Source: an uncultured Algibacter sp. | Lineage (GTDB): Bacteria > Bacteroidota > Bacteroidia > Flavobacteriales > Flavobacteriaceae | Direction: 5' to 3' | Assembly (NCBI GenBank): GCA_947502405.1 | Contig: CANMZT010000008.1 | Coordinates: forward strand, 62,001-126,000 | Length of the DNA stretch: 64,000 nt | Shown: one piece after another, positions 47,203 through 56,131 of the stretch | How the letters are laid out: every line of letters starts with the position of its first letter | Position numbering within the stretch: position 1 is the stretch's first letter | Position numbers and translations under genes: made by a program | Notes under the pieces: generated by a model | The model's database searches: none | What the model saw: only the letters and a program-made list of their open reading frames with translations | What the model was told of the DNA's origin: nothing

Positions 47203-48269
47203 ATATATTTAGATAAAATATTTTTTATTTCGTGATGAGGCGTATTTGGTGAAATACTTTTTATTTCTAAAAAATCTACATTTGTGTAACCAGAACCATT
47301 TAACTTTTTAATAGCGAGTATGTCAATATCTTTGGTTGCAATTAAATTTTCATCTTTAGCAATAATATCCTCATTTAATTTTTCTCCAGGTCTTAGCCCT
47401 GTAATTCTAATTTCAGGTCTTTTTGGAAGATTGTTGTAAAATGAAATCAACCTTTCTATAATATCCATAATTTTTATAGGATCACCCATGTTTAGAGTAT
47501 AGATATCATAATCAAAACTCTTCTTCGATGCTAGCTTTAATATAAGATTACAAGCTTTTTGTTTGCTAATAAACAATCTAGTAATAGATTTATCAGTTAT
47601 TGTAATAGGTTTACCAAACTCAATTTGTCGTTTAAATAGCGGTATTATTGATCCATTTGAAGCAAAAATATTTCCAAATCGAGTTGTTATAAAGTGAGTT
47701 GCACTATTATTATTTAGAAAATGCATGTAGTTTTCACCAATTCGTTTTGATATGCCCATAATACCAATTGGGTTTACAGCTTTGTCGGTTGAAACGAAAA
47801 TAAATTTTTTAACATTATTTTGGTTAGCCAAATCTGCCAATAATTTAGTTCCCAGAATGTTTAATTCTACAGCTTTATAAGGGTTCTTTTCCATTAAAGG
47901 TACGTGTTTATATGCTGCTGCATGAAAAATAATTGTGGGCTTATAAGTTTTAAATAAGTGTTTTAAAGATTTCTTATTTGTGATATCAAGTAAAATAAAA
48001 TCTACATGACTAAAATCTTCAAATTCTAATTCCTTTATTAGTTCATATAAAGGAGATTCAGCCACATCAACTAATATTAGTTTTTTATATTTACTATTTA
48101 CTAATAGCTTTGTGAGTCCACTGCCAATAGATCCTGCTGCTCCTGTAACTAAAATAATATCTTCAGAAAAATCAAATCGGTATAACTGATTTAATTTTTT
48201 ACTCTTTAAAGGAAATAGACCTGAGTCGTATAGCATATCATCTATACGATTTGCAGTTTCTGTGTTCAT
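47199..48269 (-). CDS. soluble CapD/FlaA1-like nucleotide-sugar dehydratase
   Basis: The 356-residue SDR protein has VTGAAGSIGSGLTKLL, HAAAYKHVPLMEKNP and NPIGIMGISKRIGE, matching the C-terminal half of the 652-residue protein at 39562 but without its membrane and middle domains. It likely acts as a UDP-sugar 4,6-dehydratase. It is the last gene of an operon with the sugar transferase at 48343, well apart from the main locus. Confidence 0.88.
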   Translation of the reverse strand: MNTETANRIDDMLYDSGLFPLKSKKLNQLYRFDFSEDIILVTGAAGSIGSGLTKLLVNSKYKKLILVDVAESPLYELIKELEFEDFSHVDFILLDITNKKSLKHLFKTYKPTIIFHAAAYKHVPLMEKNPYKAVELNILGTKLLADLANQNNVKKFIFVSTDKAVNPIGIMGISKRIGENYMHFLNNNSATHFITTRFGNIFASNGSIIPLFKRQIEFGKPITITDKSITRLFISKQKACNLILKLASKKSFDYDIYTLNMGDPIKIMDIIERLISFYNNLPKRPEIRITGLRPGEKLNEDIIAKDENLIATKDIDILAIKKLNGSGYTNVDFLEIKSISPNTPHHEIKNILSKYI

Positions 48270-48342
48270 AAAACTAACTTAATATATCAATTATACTAGT
48301 CAACAAATTATGAATAATAATGATGTATGCCAAATATGAAAA

Positions 48343-48936
48343 CTATTTAGTAACTACCTTAATTATAGTAAGCCAAATCAACTTTAAATCGAAAAGCAAA
48401 TTACTTTTTTTAATATATTCTTTATTGAATTTGAGTTTATCAGGAATAATTGTTGAGATAAATAATTCTTCAGGATTATCAGCAGCTTTTAAAAGTTCTA
48501 CTTCATTTCTATATTTTAAAGAAGCTAAGCCTGTAATACCTGGTCTTACCTTAAATATTGTCATATCATCCTCGTTATAAAAGTTAACATAATAACGGAG
48601 TTCTGGTCTAGGTCCAACAAAACTCATATCGCCTTTTAATATGTTAATTAACTGTGGAAATTCGTCAATTTTATAGCGCCTAAGGAAATAACCAATTTTT
48701 GTTATCCTTGAATCATTATTTCCAAGAGTTAGAAGTCCTTTTTTATCAGATTCTATTCTCATAGTTCTGAATTTATAAATATTGAAGTCTTTGTTGTTTT
48801 TGCCAACACGAGCTTGAATAAAAAATATTGGCCCCTTTGAATCTAATTTTATTAATAGAGCAATAATTAAGAGTAGAGGAAAAATTATAATCAGACCAAT
48901 TATTGAAAAAACAATGTCAAATATTCGCTTTGACAT
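48343..48936 (-). CDS. second initiating sugar transferase (PglC type)
   Basis: The 197-residue protein has one N-terminal hydrophobic segment (about residues 7-28), then FNIYKFRTMRIES, FLRRYKIDEFPQLINILKG, SFVGPRPELRYY and VRPGITGLASL. It is a polyprenyl-phosphate sugar-1-phosphate transferase of the same family as 15706. It begins 1 nt after the stop of the small membrane protein gene. Having two such enzymes suggests two different glycans or alternative first sugars. Confidence 0.92.
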   Translation of the reverse strand: MSKRIFDIVFSIIGLIIIFPLLLIIALLIKLDSKGPIFFIQARVGKNNKDFNIYKFRTMRIESDKKGLLTLGNNDSRITKIGYFLRRYKIDEFPQLINILKGDMSFVGPRPELRYYVNFYNEDDMTIFKVRPGITGLASLKYRNEVELLKAADNPEELFISTIIPDKLKFNKEYIKKSNLLFDLKLIWLTIIKVVTK

Positions 48937-48937
48937 C

Positions 48938-49312
48938 TTATCTAGACGGTTTAAAGTTTGTTATTGTTGCTACACTATCACAATTTTCAACAATTATAGA
49001 AACATCAATATTATCATAACTGCTGTCTATATAATAGGCACCACATGGTTTTTGCCTTGGAAAACTTTTAGAAAAGTCTATATCGCCATTTTTTAAAATA
49101 TTAGCTATCCCAGTTGTATCTATATTATAACTTGCTAATTGGAGGTAAACATCTTGATTATAACTAATTTTTTTAGACTGCATATTTTTTAAGACCCTAG
49201 CTTCAGGCCCATAACTACAAGACGTTTTTTTACCATTTAAAAAGAAAGCTAATATAATTAGCCCTATTGAGAACCCCCCAAGATAGTAGCCAATACGCTG
49301 AATTAATTTCAT
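48938..49312 (-). CDS. small membrane-anchored protein, function unknown
   Basis: The 124-residue protein has an N-terminal hydrophobic helix (about residues 7-25, GYYLGGFSIGLIILAFFL) followed by a polar domain with conserved-looking cysteines (SCSYGPEARVLKN, PCGAYY and ENCDS). I recall similar short proteins beside alanine dehydrogenase in flavobacterial genomes, possibly a DUF4258-type protein, but cannot confirm it. It is 32 nt after ald and probably cotranscribed. Confidence 0.7.
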   Translation of the reverse strand: MKLIQRIGYYLGGFSIGLIILAFFLNGKKTSCSYGPEARVLKNMQSKKISYNQDVYLQLASYNIDTTGIANILKNGDIDFSKSFPRQKPCGAYYIDSSYDNIDVSIIVENCDSVATITNFKPSR

Positions 49313-49344
49313 TTAAAATTTTCTAAGGTTTTAATATATTCTAT

Positions 49345-50547
49345 CTAAAATATCAGCAAATTTACATCGCTATATTTTAAATCGAACCATTCACCAACAG
49401 ATTTACTTGTTAATATACCGTGGTAAAAGTACAACCCATTTTTTAAACCTTTATCAAATCTTAAAGAATTTTCTATACCGCCATCTTCAGCTATTTTAAG
49501 CAAATACGGTGTAAAGATATTACTGATTGAAACAGTTGCTGTACGAGGATATCGCGCAGGAATATTAGGCACACAATAATGCACTACATTATGTTTTATA
49601 AAAGTTGGCTGTTTATGCGAGGTAACTTCACTAGTCTCAAAACAGCCACCCATATCTATACTAACATCTATAATTATGGCTCCTTTTTTCATCGATTCTA
49701 CCATGGCCTCAGAAACAACTATCGGAGATCTATTAGTGCCTCTTACAGCACCAATAACCACATCACAACGCTTTAAAGCTTTTAATAAGTTTTTAGGTTG
49801 AATTGTGGATGTAAAAAGCGGGCGTCCTAATTGAGATTGTATACACCTTAGTTTGGTAATCGAATTATCGAATACTTTCACACCTGCGCCCAAGCCCAAT
49901 GCACTTCGTGCTGCAAATTCTCCAACTGTACCAGCACCTAAAATCACTACTTCAATTGGCGGTACTCCACTTATATTACCAAACATTAACCCGTTACCAA
50001 TTTTTGCATCTGATAATAATTCTGAAGCTATTAATACAGATGCGGTACCTGCTATTTCACTCAAAGATTTTACAGCAGGATAGCTACCATCTGTATCTCT
50101 AATAAACTCAAATGCCAACGCCGTAATTCTTTTAGAGGCCAAAGCTTCAAAGTATTTTTTTGTTTGAGTTTTTATTTGCAACGCAGAAATTAAAATAGTT
50201 TGAGGATTTAATAATTTTATTTGATCTAGGGTAGGAGGCTCAACTTTTAAAATCATTGGGCACGAAAACACTTTTGCTGTATCCTTGGTTATTTCAGCTC
50301 CAGCTTCACTGTAATCCTTATCGCTAAAATTTGCCCCGTTTCCCGCACCAGACTCAATTAAAACTCTGTGACCATTATTTACTAATGCGTAAACAGCATC
50401 AGGAGTTAAGCAAATACGTTTTTCTTGAAAGGCAGTTTCTTTTGGAATTCCAATGAATAACTCTCCCTTTTTTCTAAAAATTTCAAGAGTTTCTTCTTGA
50501 GGTAAAAGTTGCTGCTTAGTAAAAGGAGAAATTGGTTGTTTTGACAT
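49345..50547 (-). CDS. ald: alanine dehydrogenase
   Basis: The 400-residue protein has the AlaDH/PNT N-terminal signature GIPKETAFQEKRICLTPDAV, the ESGAGNGANFSD segment, and the NAD-binding Rossmann VVILGAGTVGEFAARSALG. The C-terminal VPNIPARYPRTATVSISN is also typical. It converts L-alanine to pyruvate and ammonia reversibly. It leads an operon that now also contains the small membrane protein and two polysaccharide genes. Confidence 0.92.
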   Translation of the reverse strand: MSKQPISPFTKQQLLPQEETLEIFRKKGELFIGIPKETAFQEKRICLTPDAVYALVNNGHRVLIESGAGNGANFSDKDYSEAGAEITKDTAKVFSCPMILKVEPPTLDQIKLLNPQTILISALQIKTQTKKYFEALASKRITALAFEFIRDTDGSYPAVKSLSEIAGTASVLIASELLSDAKIGNGLMFGNISGVPPIEVVILGAGTVGEFAARSALGLGAGVKVFDNSITKLRCIQSQLGRPLFTSTIQPKNLLKALKRCDVVIGAVRGTNRSPIVVSEAMVESMKKGAIIIDVSIDMGGCFETSEVTSHKQPTFIKHNVVHYCVPNIPARYPRTATVSISNIFTPYLLKIAEDGGIENSLRFDKGLKNGLYFYHGILTSKSVGEWFDLKYSDVNLLIF

Positions 50548-50729
50548 GGTTAAATCAAGTTATTAAATTTCAAATTACAAATAAATTTTTATAAAAAGTA
50601 ATAGTTTTTCTCTTCAAAATATTAAATCTGCTTTTTATCGATTACATTTATCTGATAAAACAACCAATTATCGCTTAATTTTTAGAGGTTTGTAGTTAAT
50701 ATCATAAGTTCGTTTTTATAAATTAGTAT

Positions 50730-53156
50730 ATGCTTAAAAACATAATATTTTTTTCTTTTTATTTTCTATTTACATCAATATGTTTTGCGCAACAATTTAA
50801 TATTAGTGGAAGAGTTTATGATGTAACCAACGCCCCAATAGCATACGCTAATGTTATCGTGTTGAATTCTGAAAGTGATGAAGTTGTTAAAGGAACCACT
50901 ACAAATGATGAGGGGTATTTTAATATTGAAAATCTTTCCAGTGGAAATTATAACATTAAAATAAGCTTTTTGGGTTTTGAAAACTATTTGAAAGAAATCA
51001 AACTCATAAGGAGCATTGACCTAGGAGTTATTGTCCTTAATGAAAGTAAACTAATGCTGGATGGTGTGGTTGTAGTTTCAAAAAGGCCTACGGTAAAGAG
51101 AATGGTAGATCGATTGGTGTTTAATGTTGAAAACTCCACACTATCCAATAACAATGTTTTAGATGTCTTAAACCATACACCAGGTGTTTTGATAAGTGAT
51201 GGTAAGATAAGTATAAAACAATCTACACCTGTTATATATATGAATGACAGAAGGGTTCACTTATCTTCTCAAGAAGTTTTGCAACTTTTAGAAGGAACTT
51301 CTGCCACCAATATTAAGTCTATTGAGGTAATCACAAGTCCACCTGCTAAATATGAAGCAGAAGGCGGCTCAGTATTAAACATTGTTACTAGTAAAAATAT
51401 TATTGCCGGTTATAATGGCTCTGTTTTCGGGAATTATAAACAAGGTAGTGAGTTTCCAAAATATTCGCTTGGAACAAGTCATTTTTTCAAAACTAAAAAA
51501 CTTAATACGTATTTAAATTATAGCATAAGTCCTCGAAAAGATTATCGTAGTAGCGAAGAGTTTATAAATTTTATTGAAAACGATCAAGTTACCTCTAGTT
51601 GGGAAACTGATTTTGAAAGAATCAGAAAAACAGCTAACCAAAATATAAATGCTAATCTTGACTATCAGTTGGATGAAAATAACGCTTTAGGATTTTCAAC
51701 AAGTATGCTAATTTCTCCCAGATCTAATACACAAACAAATGCTAATTCTGTAACTGATGTTTTTAATAATACAAAAGTTTTAGATTCAACGTTTTTTACC
51801 GATAGTAGGAAAGTAGATGAAACATTAAATTTGGCTTTTACTCTAGATTATGTTCATAACTTTAAAAAAGAAGGAGAGAAATTATTAATCAGAGGGCATT
51901 ATACAAATTATGATTCTTCTAGTTTTCAGAATGTTGATACTGATTATTTGTTTCCTGACGAATCGTTAATTAGAACAAATAGGTTTCAAACCTTCTCTAG
52001 TCAAGAGATTAAATTGCAAACAATTCAAGCGGATTATGAGTTGCCATTAGGCGATTCTGGATTGTTTGAAATTGGAGCAAAAGTGTCAAATATAAACTCT
52101 GAAAATATACTGACACAGTATAATTTTGAAAATGAAGTTAGAGTGGAAGATTTACAAAATTCGGACACTTTTTTATATGACGAAACTAATTATGCTATTT
52201 ATACTAGCGTTTCAAAAGAATGGGATACTTGGAGTTTAAAAGCTGGAGTGCGAACTGAATTAACAGATATAACAGGAAACTCAATAACAAATAATCAAGT
52301 CAACAATACGGATTACATCAAACTTTTTCCATCGTTGTTTATATCGCATACCTTGAATGAAAACAATGAAGTTTATTTTAATTATACTAAGCGTATTTAC
52401 AGACCACGCTATACGCAACTGAATCCCTTTAAATACTTTTTAAATGATAATACTTTTATAACCGGAGATCCTAATTTGAAACCTCAAATAGATAACCAAT
52501 TTATATTAGGATATACATTTAATGAAGACTATACTTTTGAACTTTATTATAGACACGAAAAAGATCCAACCTTACAATATTTTTACCAAGATAATGACGA
52601 AAATGTTCTGGTCTTTCAAAGCACAAATACTGATGTGTCAATTTCATATGGCTTAGATTTTACAACTTATGTTGCGTTAAATAATTTCTGGGATTTATAT
52701 GTTTTATCATCTGCATATTTTTATCGAAACGATTTTAATCCTATTGCCAGTACTGAGACATCTTTTACGGGAGAGCAATGGAGCTTTTACCTTGAAATAG
52801 GTAACTATTTTACTTTATCAGAAGATAAAAGTTTATTGGGAGATATATCTTTTAATTATTTGTCTCCTATAAATGATGGACCAACCGATACTAGTTTTGT
52901 GTCGAGTTTGGATATTAGCATAAGAAAAACATTTTGGAATAATAAAGCATCTTTAAATATTGGTGTAGCAGATATTTTTAATACTCAAAATTTTAACACG
53001 ACTACAAAATATTTGAATCAAGATATCCGTGGAAGATATAAATTTGAAAACAGATTATTTATACTTGGTTTCAACTACAAGTTTGGAAATTCCAGATTAA
53101 GGAGTAATAAAAAGAATATAGAGTTAAATGAAAGAGAGCGCTTAGGTAATAACTAA
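50730..53156 (+). CDS. TonB-dependent-receptor-like outer-membrane beta-barrel protein
   Basis: The 808-residue protein has a signal peptide ending FAQQ, a CarboxypepD_reg-like domain (SGRVYDVTNAPIAYANVIV), a plug domain (about residues 120-220, with NVLDVLNHTPGVLISDGKI), and a barrel of the OMP_b-brl_3 type with many aromatic-ended strands. It is an outer-membrane protein, possibly a transporter, but the substrate is unknown and no SusD partner is adjacent. The stop overlaps that of the convergent gene by 4 nt. Confidence 0.9.
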   Translation: MLKNIIFFSFYFLFTSICFAQQFNISGRVYDVTNAPIAYANVIVLNSESDEVVKGTTTNDEGYFNIENLSSGNYNIKISFLGFENYLKEIKLIRSIDLGVIVLNESKLMLDGVVVVSKRPTVKRMVDRLVFNVENSTLSNNNVLDVLNHTPGVLISDGKISIKQSTPVIYMNDRRVHLSSQEVLQLLEGTSATNIKSIEVITSPPAKYEAEGGSVLNIVTSKNIIAGYNGSVFGNYKQGSEFPKYSLGTSHFFKTKKLNTYLNYSISPRKDYRSSEEFINFIENDQVTSSWETDFERIRKTANQNINANLDYQLDENNALGFSTSMLISPRSNTQTNANSVTDVFNNTKVLDSTFFTDSRKVDETLNLAFTLDYVHNFKKEGEKLLIRGHYTNYDSSSFQNVDTDYLFPDESLIRTNRFQTFSSQEIKLQTIQADYELPLGDSGLFEIGAKVSNINSENILTQYNFENEVRVEDLQNSDTFLYDETNYAIYTSVSKEWDTWSLKAGVRTELTDITGNSITNNQVNNTDYIKLFPSLFISHTLNENNEVYFNYTKRIYRPRYTQLNPFKYFLNDNTFITGDPNLKPQIDNQFILGYTFNEDYTFELYYRHEKDPTLQYFYQDNDENVLVFQSTNTDVSISYGLDFTTYVALNNFWDLYVLSSAYFYRNDFNPIASTETSFTGEQWSFYLEIGNYFTLSEDKSLLGDISFNYLSPINDGPTDTSFVSSLDISIRKTFWNNKASLNIGVADIFNTQNFNTTTKYLNQDIRGRYKFENRLFILGFNYKFGNSRLRSNKKNIELNERERLGNN

Positions 53157-53698
53157 AAGTAATCTTTTACTTTACCCCAAAAGTTTTTTGGAGATATTTT
53201 AAATTCTTCTTCCAGTTCTTCAAGAGATTTATTAGCATTATTAACTTTATTAAAAATCCGTGCTCTTAATAAATATATAGAAGGGATAACAATTGCCATA
53301 ACCGGAACCATATATATAAGTTGAAACTCGTCTATAAACTGTGTATCACCATTAAGATTTTGAGATATCTGAAATATGTACATTGCAATAGGCACTAGAA
53401 TTGCATGATACCACCAATGCCTGCATGTAAAGAACCAGATAAAAAACAAATACAAAGGAATCAGTTTCCCAGTTAACACCCACATAGCAAAGTTGGCATC
53501 TTCCCAACCTTTACTGTCATAGGTAAATAAAAAAGTGTTCCAAACCTGTTGGTTTGGAACACTTTCATACAGATAATATAAATAAGGAGATATAGCTATT
53601 AAAGTTGCTAAAACGCTACCTAATACTAATCCCTTACTGTCTTTTCTATTCGAAAATTTTTCTCTTACCTTTTTTGATTTGTGCTGTTTGTTCTGCAT
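53153..53698 (-). CDS. polytopic membrane protein, function unknown
   Basis: The 181-residue protein has a basic N-terminus and about four hydrophobic segments (near residues 27-47, 70-90, 92-108 and 124-145), with polar ends in the cytoplasm. It contains CRHWWYHAIL in the middle. I do not recognise a family. Its first 53 nt overlap the end of a 45-codon ORF in another frame, so the two are likely translationally coupled. Confidence 0.75.
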   Translation of the reverse strand: MQNKQHKSKKVREKFSNRKDSKGLVLGSVLATLIAISPYLYYLYESVPNQQVWNTFLFTYDSKGWEDANFAMWVLTGKLIPLYLFFIWFFTCRHWWYHAILVPIAMYIFQISQNLNGDTQFIDEFQLIYMVPVMAIVIPSIYLLRARIFNKVNNANKSLEELEEEFKISPKNFWGKVKDYF

Positions 53699-53783
53699 CT
53701 AGGTTATACTCTGTTGCAGCTTGTGCCATAAATAACACACCTCCGAAAATTGCGATAGCAATTAAATACTTTTTAGTCTTCAT
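53646..53783 (-). CDS. 45-residue secreted or anchored small protein
   Basis: The ATG at 53783 opens a 45-codon frame ending at 53646: a lysine-rich start (MKTKKYLIAIAIFGG), a hydrophobic core, an AQAA region like a signal cleavage site, then a short charged tail ending in IFE. A -7 box (TACATTTG, 53812-53819) lies 28 nt before the ATG, and the downstream membrane-protein gene starts inside its last 53 nt. The promoter, signal-like sequence and coupling support a real gene. Confidence 0.6.
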   Translation of the reverse strand: MKTKKYLIAIAIFGGVLFMAQAATEYNLDAEQTAQIKKGKRKIFE

Positions 53784-53811
53784 TTTATAAGGGATTTAAT
53801 TAATTAATACC

Positions 53812-53819
53812 CAAATGTA
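53812..53819 (-). promoter_or_regulatory. -7 promoter box for the small protein operon
   Basis: Minus strand reads TACATTTG, matching TAnnTTTG, 28 nt before the ATG of the 45-codon gene. No well-spaced -33 TTG was found. Confidence 0.5.
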
Positions 53820-53972
53820 AATAATGACTATAGTGAAGTTCATCATTAAATGTTAAAATTATGTTAAAAACAGTGATTTTTAAAATTCTTGATGTGGGTT
53901 ACCCGTAAAACTTCAAAATTATTGAGGAAAACATGTTATTTTTTTGTCATAAGCTAGCAGGTTATTAGGTTT

Positions 53973-54383
53973 TTATGTTTTATTTAAACTTAAAATTCGA
54001 TTGGTTTTTGTATCTAATTTTAATTCAATTTCATCAAAATTTTCATCTAAAAGACTTTTAATTTTTTCTGGCCATTCTATTAACTTCCAATGATTAGAAT
54101 ATAAATAATCTTCTATTCCAAAATTATATAACTCTTCAATATCTTCAATTCTATATAAATCAAAGTGATATATTAATTCATCACCCAATTTATACTCATT
54201 TACGATTGAAAATGAAGGGCTACTTACGTCATCATTACTTCCAAAAGCTTTTACTAAAGCTTTGATAAGGGATGTTTTTCCAACACCCATATCACCATAA
54301 AAAAGTAATGTTTTCGTTTTTACATTCTTAATAAGATTTTTAGCGACCTGCTCAATCTCATCAATTCCATAATTAATTTCCAA
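53973..54383 (-). CDS. tsaE: tRNA threonylcarbamoyladenosine biosynthesis ATPase TsaE
   Basis: The 136-residue protein has the Walker A motif YGDMGVGKTSLIKAL, then SSPSFSIVNEY and HFDLYRIED, all standard TsaE signatures, with WPEKI near the end. It works with TsaB and TsaD to add t6A37 to ANN-decoding tRNAs. The C-terminal LKLD segment is slightly short but within the family range. It lies 93 nt downstream of porX in the same direction. Confidence 0.95.
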   Translation of the reverse strand: MEINYGIDEIEQVAKNLIKNVKTKTLLFYGDMGVGKTSLIKALVKAFGSNDDVSSPSFSIVNEYKLGDELIYHFDLYRIEDIEELYNFGIEDYLYSNHWKLIEWPEKIKSLLDENFDEIELKLDTKTNRILSLNKT

Positions 54384-54476
54384 TTTTTAGTAAAATTTAG
54401 ACGCAATATTAGTTATAAAAAACTAAAAAACCTAGCAAAAAATGTATTTCATCGATAATAATTGCTTTTAATGGAG

Positions 54477-56024
54477 TTATTTGGGATCAAAAACAACAAA
54501 AGGAATAATCATTTCTTCTAATGAAACACCACCATGTTGATAGGTATTTCTATAATAACTAACATAATGGTTGTAATTGTTTGGATAGGCAAAAAACAAG
54601 TCACTTTTAGCAAATATGTAAGAGCTACTCATGTTTATAGAGGGGAGGTGAAGCTCTTTTGGATCTTTTGCTACTAATACATCCTTATTCTCATAAGTTA
54701 AACTTCTGCCAGTTTTGTATCGAAGGTTTAAACTGGTATCTCTATCTCCTATAACTTTAGATGGGTTTTTAACATTTATAGTACCATGATCTGTAGTTAA
54801 AATTAATTTAAACCCTAATTGGTGGGCTTGTTGAATCATATCTAATAATGGTGAGTTTTTAAACCAACTAAGTGTTAAAGATCTGTATGCCTTATCGTTT
54901 GATGCTAACTCCTTTACAACTTCCATTTCAGTTTTGGAATGTGATAGCATATCAACAAAATTATAGACCACTACTGTTAAGTCATTGTCCTTTAAAGATT
55001 TGAAGTTGTCTGCTAACTTTTTCCCATTTTTTAAATTGGTAATTTTGTGGTATTCATAGTTTAAATGAGTTAATCCTAAACGCTTTATTTGAGTTTCTAA
55101 AAAATCTGCTTCGTGCATATTCTTTCCACCTTCATCTGTATCATTTTTCCAATACTCGGGAAATAATTTCTCCATGTCACTAGGCATCAAACCAGAAAAA
55201 ATAGCATTTCTAGCATATTGAGTTGCAGTAGGTAAAATACTGTAAAAAGCTTCCTCTTTGTTTTTTTTATAGTAGTTATTGATAATGGGTTCAAAAACCT
55301 TCCATTGATCGTAACGCAAATTATCAATAACTAGGAGTAAAGTTGGTTGCTCTTTATTTATTTCTGGAACTATTTTATCTTTAAATAAAGTATGAGACAT
55401 TACTGGAGCATCTGTGTGTGGTCTAAACCAATCTGCATAATTTTTTTCAATAAATTTTCCAAACTGAATGTTTGCTTCGTTTTTCTGAGATTCTAAAATT
55501 TCAAACATACCAGCATCTTCAATATCTTCTAACTGAATTTCCCAGTATATCAATTTTTGATATAAACTAACCCACTCTTCATAACTATTAACCATAGATA
55601 AGTCCATAGCTATTTTTCGAAACTCTTGCTGATAATTAGATGTGGTTTTCTCAGAAACTAATCTGGAATGATCTAAATTCTTCTTGAGACTTAATAATAT
55701 CTGATTCGGATTTACAGGTTTTATCAAATAATCTGCAATTTTATTGCCAATAGCTTCCTCCATAATATACTCTTCCTCACTTTTAGTAATCATTACTACT
55801 GGAAGTGTGTCTTTTTTCTCCTTTATTTCATTTAAAGTTTCAAGACCAGTTAAACCTGGCATGTTTTCATCTAAAAAAACAATATCAAAATTCTTTTCAT
55901 CTAAAACATCAATGGCTTCAGTACCACTATTACAAGTTGTTACTTGATAATTTTTTTTCTCAAGAAATAAAATGTGTGGTTTTAACAAATCAATTTCATC
56001 ATCAACCCAAAGTATGTTTATCAT
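54477..56024 (-). CDS. porX: PorX-type response regulator with PglZ domain
   Basis: The 515-residue protein has an N-terminal receiver domain (residues 1-120, ILWVDDEIDLL, phosphoacceptor D52 in FLDENMPG, K near 102), a helical linker, and a C-terminal PglZ domain of the alkaline-phosphatase fold (LLVIDNLRYDQW, TTDHGTINV, HGGVSLEEMIIP). This is the PorX architecture. PorX, with the sensor PorY, controls type IX secretion genes in Bacteroidota. It is the clearest regulator of cell-surface export in the window. Confidence 0.93.
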   Translation of the reverse strand: MINILWVDDEIDLLKPHILFLEKKNYQVTTCNSGTEAIDVLDEKNFDIVFLDENMPGLTGLETLNEIKEKKDTLPVVMITKSEEEYIMEEAIGNKIADYLIKPVNPNQILLSLKKNLDHSRLVSEKTTSNYQQEFRKIAMDLSMVNSYEEWVSLYQKLIYWEIQLEDIEDAGMFEILESQKNEANIQFGKFIEKNYADWFRPHTDAPVMSHTLFKDKIVPEINKEQPTLLLVIDNLRYDQWKVFEPIINNYYKKNKEEAFYSILPTATQYARNAIFSGLMPSDMEKLFPEYWKNDTDEGGKNMHEADFLETQIKRLGLTHLNYEYHKITNLKNGKKLADNFKSLKDNDLTVVVYNFVDMLSHSKTEMEVVKELASNDKAYRSLTLSWFKNSPLLDMIQQAHQLGFKLILTTDHGTINVKNPSKVIGDRDTSLNLRYKTGRSLTYENKDVLVAKDPKELHLPSINMSSSYIFAKSDLFFAYPNNYNHYVSYYRNTYQHGGVSLEEMIIPFVVFDPK

Positions 56025-56096
56025 AGTGCAGTTTTTAAAGTGTTATAGAATCATTTAATCGTTTTACATCAAAGACTTATTATAGGTTCATATAGT

Positions 56097-56104
56097 TATA
56101 TTTG
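56097..56104 (+). promoter_or_regulatory. -7 promoter box for the HD-domain gene
   Basis: TATATTTG matches TAnnTTTG and ends 27 nt before the TTG start at 56132. This supports the TTG as the true start. Confidence 0.55.
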
Positions 56105-56131
56105 TAAATATCTAATGCAAAATGTAAAAGT

